Assembly (NCBI GenBank): GCA_029010495.1
Contig: JAQXKO010000017.1
Span: forward strand, 1-64,000
Direction of reading: 5' to 3'
Length of the DNA stretch: 64,000 nucleotides
Origin: Clostridiales bacterium
GTDB lineage: Bacteria > Bacillota > Clostridia > Lachnospirales > Lachnospiraceae
Below, in pieces: positions 51,882 to 63,973 of this stretch (within the stretch, counting starts at the first letter, position 1; every line of letters begins with the position of its first letter). A program made the translations under genes and the position numbers. The notes under the pieces are model-generated. The model made no database searches. It was not told the origin of the DNA and saw only the letters and a list, made by a program, of their open reading frames with translations.

Positions 51882-52946
51882 TTATCCCGCAGTTTTATTA
51901 ATAAGGTCTATGATTACGGCAAAGGCATCTGATGCTTTTGCCTTTTTCATTGCATCAATATATTTATCCCTGTTTTCCGTCACATACTCAATTGCCTTTG
52001 TAAGTGACTTCTCATTAACCTCTTCATCCTGAAGAACATAGCTGAAGCCCTGTTTTTTAAAGGATTCGGCGTTTAATATCTGATCTCCTCTTGATGCATT
52101 TGCACTAAGCGGTATGAGAATGTTCGGCTTCTTCAGCGCCAGAAGCTCACATATTGCATTAGCTCCCGCCCTTGATATTACAATATCCGCAAGTGCAAGC
52201 ATATCCTTCATTTCCTTATCGCAATATTCAATCTGTTTATAGCCTGCTCTGCCGTCAAATGAAGCATCAGCCTTGCCCTTTCCGCAGAGATGAACCACAT
52301 GATATTTTTCAAGAAGAATGTCAAGCGATGCTCTGACGGCTTCGTTCACACTCTTGGCACCCGTACTGCCGCCAACTACCAGAAGCACAGGTTTCGTATC
52401 GTCAAATCCGCAGATTTTTTCTGCCTCTTCCTTACTGCCCTTAAACAGCTCACTCCTGATAGGAGTACCCGTATACACACCCTTGCCCTTCGGCAGGTGT
52501 TCAAGTGTTTCAACGAAATTACAGCAAACCTTTGTGGCTGCAGGAATGGCAATCTTATTGGCAAGACCCGGCGTCATATCAGATTCATGAATAATTACCG
52601 GTATTTTACTTGATTTTGCCGCAAGTACAACAGGCACCGACACAAAGCCGCCCTTTGAAAAACAAATATCAGGCTGTATGGACTTTATCGCCTTTCTTGC
52701 CTCAGCAAAGCCTTTTATAACCCGGAAGGGATCGGTAAAATTTTTCCAATCAAAATATCTTCTGAGCTTTCCGGTGGAAATACCCGTGTACGGAACGGAA
52801 AGGTTCTCCATAAGTGTCTTTTCTATACCATTCTTTGAACCGATATAATATATTTCATAATCATCCTTTAATTTTTCCATCAACGCAATGTTTGGCATTA
52901 CATGACCTGCAGTACCGCCGCCCGTAAAAACTATTTTCTTTTTCAT
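51882..52946 (-). CDS. murG: UDP-GlcNAc:undecaprenyl-PP-MurNAc-pentapeptide transferase
   Basis: Adds GlcNAc to lipid I to form lipid II on the inner face of the membrane. 354 aa, GT28. N-terminal KIVFTGGGTAGHVMPNIAL (the glycine-rich loop), the middle GGSTGAKSVNEAV, and ISRAGANAICELLALKKPNILIPL with the UDP-binding Glu. The frame opens at 53015, but AAGGA lies seven bases before the ATG at 52946, which is the family start. It stands apart from the usual mraY-murD-ftsW cluster, as is common in clostridia. Its stop abuts that of the HIT gene. Confidence 0.96.
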   Translation of the reverse strand: MKKKIVFTGGGTAGHVMPNIALMEKLKDDYEIYYIGSKNGIEKTLMENLSVPYTGISTGKLRRYFDWKNFTDPFRVIKGFAEARKAIKSIQPDICFSKGGFVSVPVVLAAKSSKIPVIIHESDMTPGLANKIAIPAATKVCCNFVETLEHLPKGKGVYTGTPIRSELFKGSKEEAEKICGFDDTKPVLLVVGGSTGAKSVNEAVRASLDILLEKYHVVHLCGKGKADASFDGRAGYKQIEYCDKEMKDMLALADIVISRAGANAICELLALKKPNILIPLSANASRGDQILNAESFKKQGFSYVLQDEEVNEKSLTKAIEYVTENRDKYIDAMKKAKASDAFAVIIDLINKTAG

Positions 52947-53059
52947 AAGAATTCCTTTCAATCTGCCGCTATAATAAGTATATAGCATTACAATGTATAT
53001 ATTACCGATAATCAACGATTGATGTCAATTATGTTTTTTCATCTTCATAATCATATAAT

Positions 53060-53089
53060 AAAGGTGTCACTTAAAAAAGCAACACCTTT
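53060..53089 (-). terminator. Terminator of the mtnN-TSCPD unit
   Basis: AAAGGTGT (53060-53067) pairs with ACACCTTT (53082-53089) around a 14-base A-rich loop; ATTAT follows on the minus strand. It ends the genes reading down from the ATP synthase region. Confidence 0.7.
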
Positions 53090-53100
53090 AATTTTGTGTT

Positions 53101-53349
53101 TTATATGTACTCATTAAGTGCCTTTGCAAGCTGGTCCGGACAAGAGGTGGATTTGAAGCCGCACTTGATTCCCTCAAGACGATTAACAACCTCAGCTGCC
53201 TCCATTCCCTCAACCAAAGCGCCGATGCCCTTTGTATTACCATTGCAGCCACCCATAAACTGTACATTTTTTACTATTTTCTTTCCATTCTCTTCGGCAA
53301 TATCAAAGCTGACTGCCGAAGAACATACTCCCTTTGTTTTGTAAACCAT
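53101..53349 (-). CDS. TSCPD domain protein (TIGR03905 type)
   Basis: An 82-aa protein of the TIGR03905 TSCPD family, related to the C-terminal domain of some ribonucleotide reductases. The namesake motif is intact as KSTSCPDQLAKAL, with other conserved Cys in GVCSSAV, GGCNGN and KCGFKS that may bind a metal. Function unknown. GAGGCAG precedes the ATG. It follows mtnN by 18 bp on the same strand. Confidence 0.92.
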   Translation of the reverse strand: MVYKTKGVCSSAVSFDIAEENGKKIVKNVQFMGGCNGNTKGIGALVEGMEAAEVVNRLEGIKCGFKSTSCPDQLAKALNEYI

Positions 53350-53367
53350 ATCTGCCTCACATTCTGT

Positions 53368-54060
53368 TTATAAAACATCAACAAGTCCCATAACAAGCCC
53401 CGTCAGATGCTTAATGGCACCCTTTTCGAACTCATTATAGTCCATACCGGCCGAATCATCCGCCTTATCGGAAATGGCGCGGATTACTAAAAACCTTATA
53501 TTGTTTATATAAGCAACCTGAGCCATGGCAGCGCCCTCCATCTCAGTACATCTGCCGGCAAATAACGATACCAGCCGCTCCTTAACCTTTCTGTCGGCTA
53601 CAAATATATCGCCACTCAGGACACGACCCGTATGAACCGATATATCAGTATTAATTTTTCTGCATACGGTAAGCGCAAGTTCTATTGCCTTTTCATCTGC
53701 CTTAAACACGGAGCAGTCCATCTGTGGAATTACGCCGAAATCATATCCGAATTTTGTCGCATCAATATCATGCTGGATACAGTCAGTTGATAATACAATA
53801 TCACCAATGTCGATGTCTGCATCAAGTGAACCGGCAACTCCGGTATTGATAAGGAAATCCACCTTATACGTATCAATAAGCTTCTGTGCACAGGCTGCCA
53901 TATTCACTTTGCCGATACCGGAGCGTACTATCACCACGTCTTTTCCTGACAGTTTTCCGCGATAAAATGTCCAAATGCCATGATTTTCCTTCTTCTTTTC
54001 CGTCATATTTTCAAAAAGAAGCTCAACCTCCTCAGGCATGGCTCCAATAATTCCTATCAT
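53368..54060 (-). CDS. mtnN: 5'-methylthioadenosine/S-adenosylhomocysteine nucleosidase
   Basis: Cleaves adenine from methylthioadenosine, S-adenosylhomocysteine and 5'-deoxyadenosine, removing inhibitory by-products of SAM chemistry and yielding S-ribosylhomocysteine. 230 aa. Family motifs: IGIIGAMPEEVELL at the N-terminus, NTGVAGSLDADIDIGDIV near residue 75, the purine site MEGAAMAQV (Glu) near residue 174, and catalytic Asp in RAISDKAD near residue 200. GGGA upstream of the ATG. It lies 71 bp below atpC, so it may be partly co-transcribed with the ATP synthase genes. Confidence 0.96.
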   Translation of the reverse strand: MIGIIGAMPEEVELLFENMTEKKKENHGIWTFYRGKLSGKDVVIVRSGIGKVNMAACAQKLIDTYKVDFLINTGVAGSLDADIDIGDIVLSTDCIQHDIDATKFGYDFGVIPQMDCSVFKADEKAIELALTVCRKINTDISVHTGRVLSGDIFVADRKVKERLVSLFAGRCTEMEGAAMAQVAYINNIRFLVIRAISDKADDSAGMDYNEFEKGAIKHLTGLVMGLVDVL

Positions 54061-54098
54061 AAATAAATCCCGCCTTAGTATTATTTTAAAAGCATATC

Positions 54099-54119
54099 AA
54101 GCGTGAGAAACTCACGCTT
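54099..54119. terminator. Hairpin after atpC
   Basis: AAGCGTGAG (54099-54107), AAA loop, CTCACGCTT (54111-54119): a perfect 9-bp stem. On the minus strand GATATGCTTTT follows, so the T-run is delayed; it probably works as a weak terminator, allowing some read-through into mtnN. Confidence 0.6.
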
Positions 54120-54131
54120 AATACGAATATA

Positions 54132-54542
54132 TTATTTACCTTTTTGGGCAAGACTAAGTCTGATAAGAGATTTCTTAAGTGCAATTTCCGCACGGTCAAG
54201 ATTAATATTCATATCAGAGGAGGAAATTCTTCTCTCAGCTCTAATCTTTGCCTCTTCCGCACGATGAACATCGATTTCCCAAGGCCATTCGCATGCCTCG
54301 GAAAGTACTATTACCTCATCAGGAAGAATCTGTAGGAAGCCTTCCACAAGAGTAGCCTCCTTTACCTCAGAATTCTTATGGATTCTGAGTATTCCCGGCG
54401 CTACAATTGCAGTAAGCGGGATATGGTTTTTATAAATACCCATATCACCATCTGTTGTGGTAAGCTCTATCATTTCCACATCATCCTCATAAAAGATGCG
54501 GTTAGGTGAAAAAACCTTTAATTTAAAACAGTTATCTGCCAT
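54132..54542 (-). CDS. atpC: ATP synthase F1 epsilon subunit
   Basis: Central-stalk subunit that inhibits ATP hydrolysis and links gamma to the c ring. 136 aa. N-terminal beta-sandwich (FKLKVFSPNRIFYEDDVEM, TTDGDMGIYKNHIPLTAI) and C-terminal helical pair (RAEEAKIRAERR). The frame opens at 54563, but AGG stands seven bases before the ATG at 54542 (MADNCFKL), the family start. Last gene of the operon. Confidence 0.96.
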   Translation of the reverse strand: MADNCFKLKVFSPNRIFYEDDVEMIELTTTDGDMGIYKNHIPLTAIVAPGILRIHKNSEVKEATLVEGFLQILPDEVIVLSEACEWPWEIDVHRAEEAKIRAERRISSSDMNINLDRAEIALKKSLIRLSLAQKGK

Positions 54543-54572
54543 AACTAACCTGCCATTCCGCACGATTGTGCA

Positions 54573-56851
<2,279 letters not shown>

Positions 56852-56871
56852 AAATTACTATCCTCCATTAA

Positions 56872-58374
56872 TTAAAAGCTTTCCTTAATCTCCTTTATTG
56901 CTTCGACAAGCTTTGCCTCCGCCTCTTCCGTAAGTACCTTCATGTTATTGATGGATTCCTTAACCTCAATATACTTTGTCTCAAGAGTTGAAAGAAGTAA
57001 TGCTTCAAACTCGCCGATTCTTTCAACAGGGATGTCAAGGAGATATTTCTTTGTAGCTGCATAAATAATACAAATCTGTTTCCAGACAGGCATAGGAGCA
57101 TACTGCGGCTGCTTAAGAATTTCACGAATTCTTTCACCCTGTTCAAGCTTTTCCTTGGTATCGGCATCAAGATCCGAGCCGAACTGTGAGAAGGCAGCAA
57201 GCTCTCTGAACTGGGCAAGGTCAATACGGATAGTACCCGCAATCTTCTTCATGGCCTTAATCTGTGCAGAGCCGCCTACTCGAGATACCGAAAGACCGGC
57301 ATTTACGGCAGGACGGAAGCCTGAGTTAAACATTTCGGTCTCAAGGTAAATCTGCCCGTCTGTAATGGAAATAACATTTGTAGGAATGTATGCAGATACA
57401 TCACCGGCCTGTGTCTCAATGATAGGAAGGGCTGTTAACGAACCTCCTCCGAGCGAATCATTAAGTCTGGCCGCACGCTCCAAAAGTCTTGAATGAAGAT
57501 AGAATACATCGCCGGGATATGCCTCACGTCCCGGTGGTCTCTTAAGGAGAAGTGAAAGTGTACGATAAGCCGTAGCATGCTTACTGAAGTCATCATAAAT
57601 GATAAGTACATCCTCTCCGTTTTCCATCCATTCCTCACCGATGGCGCAGCCTGCATATGGTGCAATATACTGAAGCGGTGCAAGTTCTGAAGCTGTTGCA
57701 GCAACAACAGTTGTATAATCCATGGCACCATACTCTGTTAATGTCTTAACAATTGATGCTACGGTTGATGCCTTCTGACCGATTGCAACATAAATACACT
57801 TTACGTTCTCAGTCTTCTGGTTAATGATTGTGTCAATGGCAATGGCTGTTTTACCTGTCTGACGGTCGCCGATGATAAGCTCTCGCTGACCTCTTCCGAT
57901 AGGCACCATTGAGTCGATTGCCTTTATACCGGTCTGAAGCGGAGTATCTACTGATTTACGTGAAATTACACCGCTTGCCACTCTTTCGATAGGTCTGTAT
58001 TTGTCAGTTACTATCGGGCCGAGGCCGTCAATTGGCTGTCCAAGTGCATTTACTACTCTTCCTAACATACAGTCGCCAACAGGCACTTCTACAACTCGTC
58101 CTGTTGTCTTTACCGTATCGCCTTCATTAATACTTTTTGAATCACCAAGTAATACGGCACCAACATTATCCTGTTCAAGGTTTAATACCATGCCGTATAC
58201 CTCACCCGGGAACTCTAAGAGCTCACCCTGCATAGCCTTTTCAAGACCATGGATTCTGGCGATACCATCTGCGACCTGGATAACTGTTCCCACATCGGAA
58301 ACCACAAGCTTTGCACTATAATTTTTAATCTGCTCTTTTATTACAGAACTGATTTCTTCCGGTTTTAAATTCAA
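56872..58374 (-). CDS. atpA: ATP synthase F1 alpha subunit
   Basis: Non-catalytic nucleotide-binding subunit. 500 aa with Walker [10 protein letters not shown] near residue 169, and the conserved [25 protein letters not shown]. The frame begins with TTG at 58374, read as [16 protein letters not shown]; this matches the family N-terminus, and no alternative ATG is closer. SD-like GGATGGG is about eleven bases upstream, inside the end of atpH. So a third F1 gene starts with TTG. Confidence 0.97.
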   Translation of the reverse strand: MNLKPEEISSVIKEQIKNYSAKLVVSDVGTVIQVADGIARIHGLEKAMQGELLEFPGEVYGMVLNLEQDNVGAVLLGDSKSINEGDTVKTTGRVVEVPVGDCMLGRVVNALGQPIDGLGPIVTDKYRPIERVASGVISRKSVDTPLQTGIKAIDSMVPIGRGQRELIIGDRQTGKTAIAIDTIINQKTENVKCIYVAIGQKASTVASIVKTLTEYGAMDYTTVVAATASELAPLQYIAPYAGCAIGEEWMENGEDVLIIYDDFSKHATAYRTLSLLLKRPPGREAYPGDVFYLHSRLLERAARLNDSLGGGSLTALPIIETQAGDVSAYIPTNVISITDGQIYLETEMFNSGFRPAVNAGLSVSRVGGSAQIKAMKKIAGTIRIDLAQFRELAAFSQFGSDLDADTKEKLEQGERIREILKQPQYAPMPVWKQICIIYAATKKYLLDIPVERIGEFEALLLSTLETKYIEVKESINNMKVLTEEAEAKLVEAIKEIKESF

Positions 58375-58380
58375 AGCCTA

Positions 58381-58935
58381 TTACCCATCCTTTCTTAAAT
58401 TTACCTGACGAAGGCTCTTTGCCATGTTGTCAAGCTTTGTTTTTATTGTATTGTCTATAATTCTGTCTCCGATGCGTACCTTAAGTCCGCCGATTAAAGA
58501 CCTGTCTACGGTTAATTTCATATCTATGCTCTTATAATCCGTAGTTGCAAGAATTTTTTCTTCCAATGCCTTAAGCTGTGACTCCTTAAGGGTGTCAGCC
58601 GAGACAACCTCAACTGTTGCAATCTTAAGATATTCCTTAACTCCAGCCACAAAGCATTCAAATATTTTAACAAGAAAAGCACTGCGTCCGTTTTTAACTA
58701 TAAGTGAGATAAGTCCCACAATATCCGCGGAAAAGCTGCCGCCAAAGCATGAATCGGTAAGTGAAAGCTTTTCCTCCAATGTAATCTTAGGATTGATATA
58801 AATGGACTGAAGCTCTTCATTTTCTGAAAGTACCTTAAGAAGAACTACGGCTTCCTCAAGGTATGCTTCGCATTTGTCTTCTGAAATGGCTATTTCAAGC
58901 AGTGCATCCGCATATCTTTTATCAATTACTGCCAT
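58381..58935 (-). CDS. atpH: ATP synthase delta subunit (OSCP)
   Basis: Peripheral-stalk subunit joining the F1 head to subunit b. 184 aa. The N-terminal helical bundle opens with IDKRYADALLEIA and the C-terminal segment DRSLIGGLKVRIGDRIIDNTIKTKL is the family hallmark. It overlaps atpF by 10 bp and ends 6 bp before the atpA start. Confidence 0.95.
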   Translation of the reverse strand: MAVIDKRYADALLEIAISEDKCEAYLEEAVVLLKVLSENEELQSIYINPKITLEEKLSLTDSCFGGSFSADIVGLISLIVKNGRSAFLVKIFECFVAGVKEYLKIATVEVVSADTLKESQLKALEEKILATTDYKSIDMKLTVDRSLIGGLKVRIGDRIIDNTIKTKLDNMAKSLRQVNLRKDG

Positions 58936-59504
58936 GTTTTATCACCCATTTCATTAATGACTTCGTCTACAAGTGCAGCCTGTCTGTCTGCATCCATGTT
59001 CTCGGAAATGAATTTTGAAGCCATAGCCTTGGCAACGTCAACCATTTCCTGTTTAACGTCGTCCTTGACCTTAGCCTTTTCAAGTTCAATTTCCTTTTCT
59101 GTTCTTAAGCGGATTCTGGCTGCCTCTTCATTAGCCGCGGCAATAATTTCCTCACTGCGTTTATTGGCCTTCTTACGACCCTCGCTAATGATTTCATCAG
59201 CACTCTTTTCAGCATTTTTAAGCTTGTCCTCATATTCGAGTTTGTATGTTAATGCCTCTTCCTTTTCCCTGGCGGCACTCTCAAGCTCGCTCAGAACTCT
59301 TTCCTGACGCCTTCTAAGTAAATCTCTTGCGGGATTAAATACAAAATATGACAACAATGCAAACAAGAACAATACAGCACATGCAACAATAGCTGCATCC
59401 ATAAAAAGCTGAGCGTCAAGGGCAAATACACGTTCTACTACTGTAGTTTCCTCTGCAGCCTCAACTGCCAGCATCATATGACCTACATTTAATAAACTGC
59501 TCAT
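58926..59504 (-). CDS. atpF: ATP synthase subunit b
   Basis: Peripheral stator. One N-terminal membrane helix (about residues 35-57, AAIVACAVLFLFALLSYFVF) followed by a long charged coiled coil to the end, 192 aa. The frame opens at 59525, but GGAGGAACG is right before the ATG at 59504 (MSSLLNVGHM), the preferred start. The presequence of about 30 residues before the helix is longer than in E. coli. Overlaps atpH by 10 bp. Confidence 0.95.
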   Translation of the reverse strand: MSSLLNVGHMMLAVEAAEETTVVERVFALDAQLFMDAAIVACAVLFLFALLSYFVFNPARDLLRRRQERVLSELESAAREKEEALTYKLEYEDKLKNAEKSADEIISEGRKKANKRSEEIIAAANEEAARIRLRTEKEIELEKAKVKDDVKQEMVDVAKAMASKFISENMDADRQAALVDEVINEMGDKTWQ

Positions 59505-59579
59505 CGTTCCTCCATTAATCTGCATATATAAAGTAAATTACAAAGTGACCAAGTCACAAAACCACTCTTTGGTTTTATC

Positions 59580-60634
<1,055 letters not shown>

Positions 60635-60651
60635 CGTTTCTCAACCTCCTT

Positions 60652-61161
60652 TTATATTTTGTTTTTTATGATTCTAAGAGTAAACGGTGTCGCATACAGG
60701 CTCAGCTTCAGAGTCAGAAGACTGCCGAGAACACCTATCGGCGCATATCCTCCTATGAGTGCAGATATGATTATGTCTGCGGAAATTATCACGAAAAGTC
60801 TGATAAATATATCCTTTCTCATAACCTTCTGCGCCATCCCGCTGTCGAGATTGAGGGCATACGCAAGACTTCTGTTAAGGTGCCACATATAAAAGCAGCC
60901 TGCCATGGTTCCGATGATTACTCCGATACAATATGTGATTTTCTTTTCAAAAACCACTGCCCCGGCTATCATTATTATACCACTTAGAACTATAAGAGAT
61001 ACATACATTGCTACAAGCGTAAGTCGTGCGTCACGTATCCCTTCCTTTTCCCTTTCACTTCCCGGCTCGATAATATCAACGACCTCGTCGTCATCATCCT
61101 CCTCCGGTGAATCATTTGAAATAATGTTTTTTAAATACTTCTCCTCATTGTTCCTTGTCAT
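60652..61161 (-). CDS. atpI: ATP synthase subunit I-like protein
   Basis: A 169-aa membrane protein, the AtpI-type assembly factor of the c ring. An acidic N-terminus of about 45 residues (SNDSPEEDDDDEVVDIIEPG), then four helices: VAMYVSLIVLSGIIMIAGAV, CIGVIIGTMAGCFYMWHL and two more. The frame opens at 61209, but the ATG at 61161 with GGGAG four bases before is preferred; it overlaps atpZ by 17 bp. Members of this family vary greatly in sequence, so the call rests on helix pattern and operon place. Confidence 0.78.
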   Translation of the reverse strand: MTRNNEEKYLKNIISNDSPEEDDDDEVVDIIEPGSEREKEGIRDARLTLVAMYVSLIVLSGIIMIAGAVVFEKKITYCIGVIIGTMAGCFYMWHLNRSLAYALNLDSGMAQKVMRKDIFIRLFVIISADIIISALIGGYAPIGVLGSLLTLKLSLYATPFTLRIIKNKI

Positions 61162-61471
61162 CAGACTCCCTATTCTCCTTCCACTTTGAAAATTCTTTCT
61201 CAGCTTCAAGTTTAAACAGTTCCTCCTTTGTCAAAACATGAACCGGCTTCTGTTTTTTATCGGCCATAAAGCCTTTGACCATATCATAGATATTGCGGTA
61301 CCCGGCAGCCATACCGAGAAACAGACCTGCCATAACAAGCCATGCGACGTCAAAAAGCCTTGCAGCCAGATATCCGACTGCAAATCCGAGTCCAAGAGTC
61401 ACTATCATATTCAGCCCGATCTGAAGAATTAAGAATATGCATTTAACAGCATCCTTCCGTTCCTTATTCAT
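61145..61471 (-). CDS. AtpZ/AtpI-family protein
   Basis: A 108-aa two-helix protein, first gene of the operon. The pair LGFAVGYLAARLFDVAWL and AGLFLGMAAGYRNIYDMVKG is the AtpZ signature (GxxxGxxxxxxxF...GxxxGxxxG); AtpZ with AtpI forms a cation channel or assembly complex. The GAGGAGG is five bases before the ATG at 61471; one codon upstream is a TTG. A charged C-terminus (KEELFKLEAEKEFSKW) follows. Preceded by promoter 61516-61544. Confidence 0.9.
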   Translation of the reverse strand: MNKERKDAVKCIFLILQIGLNMIVTLGLGFAVGYLAARLFDVAWLVMAGLFLGMAAGYRNIYDMVKGFMADKKQKPVHVLTKEELFKLEAEKEFSKWKENRESDDKEQ

Positions 61472-61515
61472 CAAAACCTCCTCAATGAATCAAGGGAAAC
61501 TACTCATACTTTTCT

Positions 61516-61544
61516 ATTGTACCATTACACGATAAAAATGTCTA
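61516..61544 (-). promoter_or_regulatory. Promoter of the ATP synthase operon
   Basis: Minus strand: TAGACA (61539-61544), 17-bp spacer, TACAAT (61516-61521), five of six in each box, 44 bp before the atpZ ATG. It abuts the terminator of the upstream transporter gene. Confidence 0.75.
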
Positions 61545-61597
61545 CAAAAAAAACGCCCTGTCATAATTTTATTTTCAAAACTATGACCTGACGCTTT
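61544..61597 (-). terminator. Terminator of the NSS transporter gene
   Basis: Minus strand: AGCGTCAGGTCATAG, an A/T-rich loop and TTATGACAGGGCG form a long imperfect stem, followed by eight T. It isolates the ATP synthase promoter from upstream transcription. Confidence 0.8.
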
Positions 61598-61618
61598 TAT
61601 AAATGCAAATATATTATA

Positions 61619-63034
61619 TTAACCTATCTTTACAAGTCCGAGTGACTGAAGAAGGATTACAAGTAATAATACAGGAGTGATGTATTTAATCATAGCAGTA
61701 AATAAATACTTTCTTCCGAACTTATCACCTGTCTTTTCAACCTCATCAATAATAAACTTTGGCTTTAAAATCCATCCGATAAGGATACATTCGCTGATAG
61801 CCACTATAGGCATGAGAACCGAATTGCTTATATAATCAAGAATATCAAGTATCTGTGCCACGCCGCCATTAGGAAGACTTACTTCAAAATAGAGCTTGTT
61901 ATAACCAAGGCATACTATAATGCCGCCCGTAATACCGATAATTGTCTCAACGATACATGCATTTGTCCTTGACATGCCGAATTTATCAATAAAGCTTGCA
62001 ACAACAGCCTCCATGACTGATACGGCACTTGTAAGAGCCGCAAAAAGAACCATTGCAAAGAAGGCAACTGCCAAAGCCCTGCCCATAAATCCCATTGACG
62101 CAAAAATCTTTGGAAGTGATACGAAAATAAGGCTTGGACCCGAAGCATCCATTCCCTCCCTGCCGGAGAATGCATAAACCGTAGGAATAATCATAACGCC
62201 CGCAAGAAATGCAACTGCAGTATCAAATATCTCAATCTGGTTAATCGATTTCATAAGCTTTGCATCATCACTTACATATGAGCCGTATGCAACCATAATA
62301 CCCATGGCAACCGAAAGACTGAAGAAAAGCTGTCCCATTGCGTCAACAACCGTTCTGAAGAAAATTGCGGGAGTAATATTCTTAAGGTCAGGCACCAGAT
62401 AAACCTTAAGTCCCTGCAGGCCTGTTCTTGTTACTCCGGCGCTGTCTGTATGTGTTATTGTAAGTGCAAATGCAGCTATACCGATAACCATGATAAGAAG
62501 CAGAGGCATAAGTACCTTTGAAAATGATTCAATACCATTATTAACTCCTCTGAAAACTACAAATGCGACCATGGCAAGGAAAACAACCAATGTTATAATT
62601 GGCGCCACATCCTGTGTAATAAAGCCCGTAAAATAACCGTCTGCCGCAATCTGCGCAGGTGTATCAATAATATAAGCCACAAGATACTTGATTACCCAGC
62701 CGCCGATTACACAATAGTAAGGAAGGATGATAAACGGCACAAGTGCTGCCAGCACACCGATAAAACCGCTCTTCTTACAAAGCTTTTTATAAGCAGTAAG
62801 CGGACTCTGCTTTGCCTTCCTTCCCATTGCAACCTCTGCAGTAAGAAGCGTAAAACCGAACGTTACCGCAAGAACGAGATATATTACAAGGAACAAACCA
62901 CCCTTACCTCTTGCCGCAAGGTATGGGAATCTCCAGATATTTCCGAGACCGACCGCACTGCCTGCTGCCGCAAGCACGAAGCCTATTGATCCCGAAAAAG
63001 AGTTTCGTGATTTTGCATTTGAATTTTCACTCAT
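61619..63034 (-). CDS. Sodium-dependent transporter (NSS/SNF family)
   Basis: A 471-aa membrane protein of the neurotransmitter:sodium symporter family, LeuT-like; in bacteria these import amino acids with Na+. TM1 carries AAAGSAVGLGNIWRFPYL with the two sodium-site and substrate-binding residues, and TM6 FFSLSVAMGIMVAYGSYV matches. About eleven helices, typical of the bacterial subgroup. GGGG lies eight bases before the ATG at 63034, six codons after the frame opens. Substrate unknown. Next to the ATP synthase with the sodium-type ring, which fits a sodium-linked cell. Confidence 0.93.
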   Translation of the reverse strand: MSENSNAKSRNSFSGSIGFVLAAAGSAVGLGNIWRFPYLAARGKGGLFLVIYLVLAVTFGFTLLTAEVAMGRKAKQSPLTAYKKLCKKSGFIGVLAALVPFIILPYYCVIGGWVIKYLVAYIIDTPAQIAADGYFTGFITQDVAPIITLVVFLAMVAFVVFRGVNNGIESFSKVLMPLLLIMVIGIAAFALTITHTDSAGVTRTGLQGLKVYLVPDLKNITPAIFFRTVVDAMGQLFFSLSVAMGIMVAYGSYVSDDAKLMKSINQIEIFDTAVAFLAGVMIIPTVYAFSGREGMDASGPSLIFVSLPKIFASMGFMGRALAVAFFAMVLFAALTSAVSVMEAVVASFIDKFGMSRTNACIVETIIGITGGIIVCLGYNKLYFEVSLPNGGVAQILDILDYISNSVLMPIVAISECILIGWILKPKFIIDEVEKTGDKFGRKYLFTAMIKYITPVLLLVILLQSLGLVKIG

Positions 63035-63125
63035 TGTTATTTCCCCTTTCAAAAATTCACAAACATTTCACAATATAAGGTTTATAATAACACGATTTTA
63101 AATATTTGTAAATATCTCAATGACA

Positions 63126-63929
63126 TTATTTACTGTCAATAAGGATTTGTCTGCCCTCATGGTCACAGGTATAATCCTTCCGGTATTCTCCCTGTATGAC
63201 AAGCTCAGACATCGTGACAAACTCAAAGCCCTTTTCCTTAAGCGTTTTAATAACCGTATCAAGCGCCTCAGGCGTATATTTTGCACCATTATGCATAAGT
63301 ATGATTGAACCGTTGCCAAGATGCTTGTGGTTACAGACTGTATTTATTATGGAATTTGCGCCGTAATCCTTCCAGTCAAGGCTGTCAACATCCCACTGTA
63401 TCACATAATAGTCAAGACTGCATGCGGTAGCCACTAATGTATCGTTATAATCACCGTATGGAGGTCTGAAAACCTTCATGTCAATGCCCGTCAGCTCCTT
63501 AACCTTATTGTGAGTATTCTTTATTTCATCAATAATTGTTTCTCTTTTTAATCTGCTCATCATTTTATGTGTATCGGAATGATTACCGAGCTCATGTCCG
63601 CGCTTTGCTATCTCCTTAACGTCCTCCGGATATTTACTTATCCAGGCTCCGGTCATGAAAAATGTCACCTTAACGTCGTTTTTATCCAAAATATCAAGAA
63701 TCTGTTCCGTCTGTGAATTGTCCCATGCCGCATCAAAGCTCAAAGCCACTACGGGCTTATCAGTCTTAACACAGTATATCGGAAGCAGTTTATTTTCTAC
63801 AACGGTAGAACCCGATGCAGACACTGCTTTGGGCAGATAATAGCATGCAATTATCACAACAATAAGTAAAATAATCACAAGCAGCATAGCTTTAAATACA
63901 ATTAATTTGTCATCTCTGTTCAGCTTCAT
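63126..63929 (-). CDS. PdaB-like polysaccharide deacetylase
   Basis: A 267-aa membrane-anchored NodB deacetylase. N-terminal helix (about residues 12-33), then the catalytic domain: ALSFDAAWDN in place of the usual DDG (as in the sporulation PdaB branch), GNHSDTH with two metal His, RPPYGDYN, QWDVDSLDW, and ILMHNGAKYTPEAL. The family removes acetyl groups from peptidoglycan or chitin-like polymers, often during sporulation. The frame opens at 63953, but the ATG at 63929 is preferred because 63953 lies in a hairpin loop without an SD; GGA stands before it. The Asp-Ala replacement may alter activity. Confidence 0.9.
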   Translation of the reverse strand: MKLNRDDKLIVFKAMLLVIILLIVVIIACYYLPKAVSASGSTVVENKLLPIYCVKTDKPVVALSFDAAWDNSQTEQILDILDKNDVKVTFFMTGAWISKYPEDVKEIAKRGHELGNHSDTHKMMSRLKRETIIDEIKNTHNKVKELTGIDMKVFRPPYGDYNDTLVATACSLDYYVIQWDVDSLDWKDYGANSIINTVCNHKHLGNGSIILMHNGAKYTPEALDTVIKTLKEKGFEFVTMSELVIQGEYRKDYTCDHEGRQILIDSK

Positions 63930-63973
63930 AAAAAATTCCGACCATTTGTACATATTTATGCCAGACGGTCGGA
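63930..63973 (-). terminator. Hairpin with T-run directly before the deacetylase ATG
   Basis: CCGACC (63938-63943) pairs with GGTCGG (63967-63972), plus one A-T pair, around a 23-nt loop. On the minus strand AATTTTTT follows immediately and then comes the ATG at 63929. It looks like a terminator of an upstream gene beyond the window, or an attenuator whose stem hides the ribosome binding site. Confidence 0.55.
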
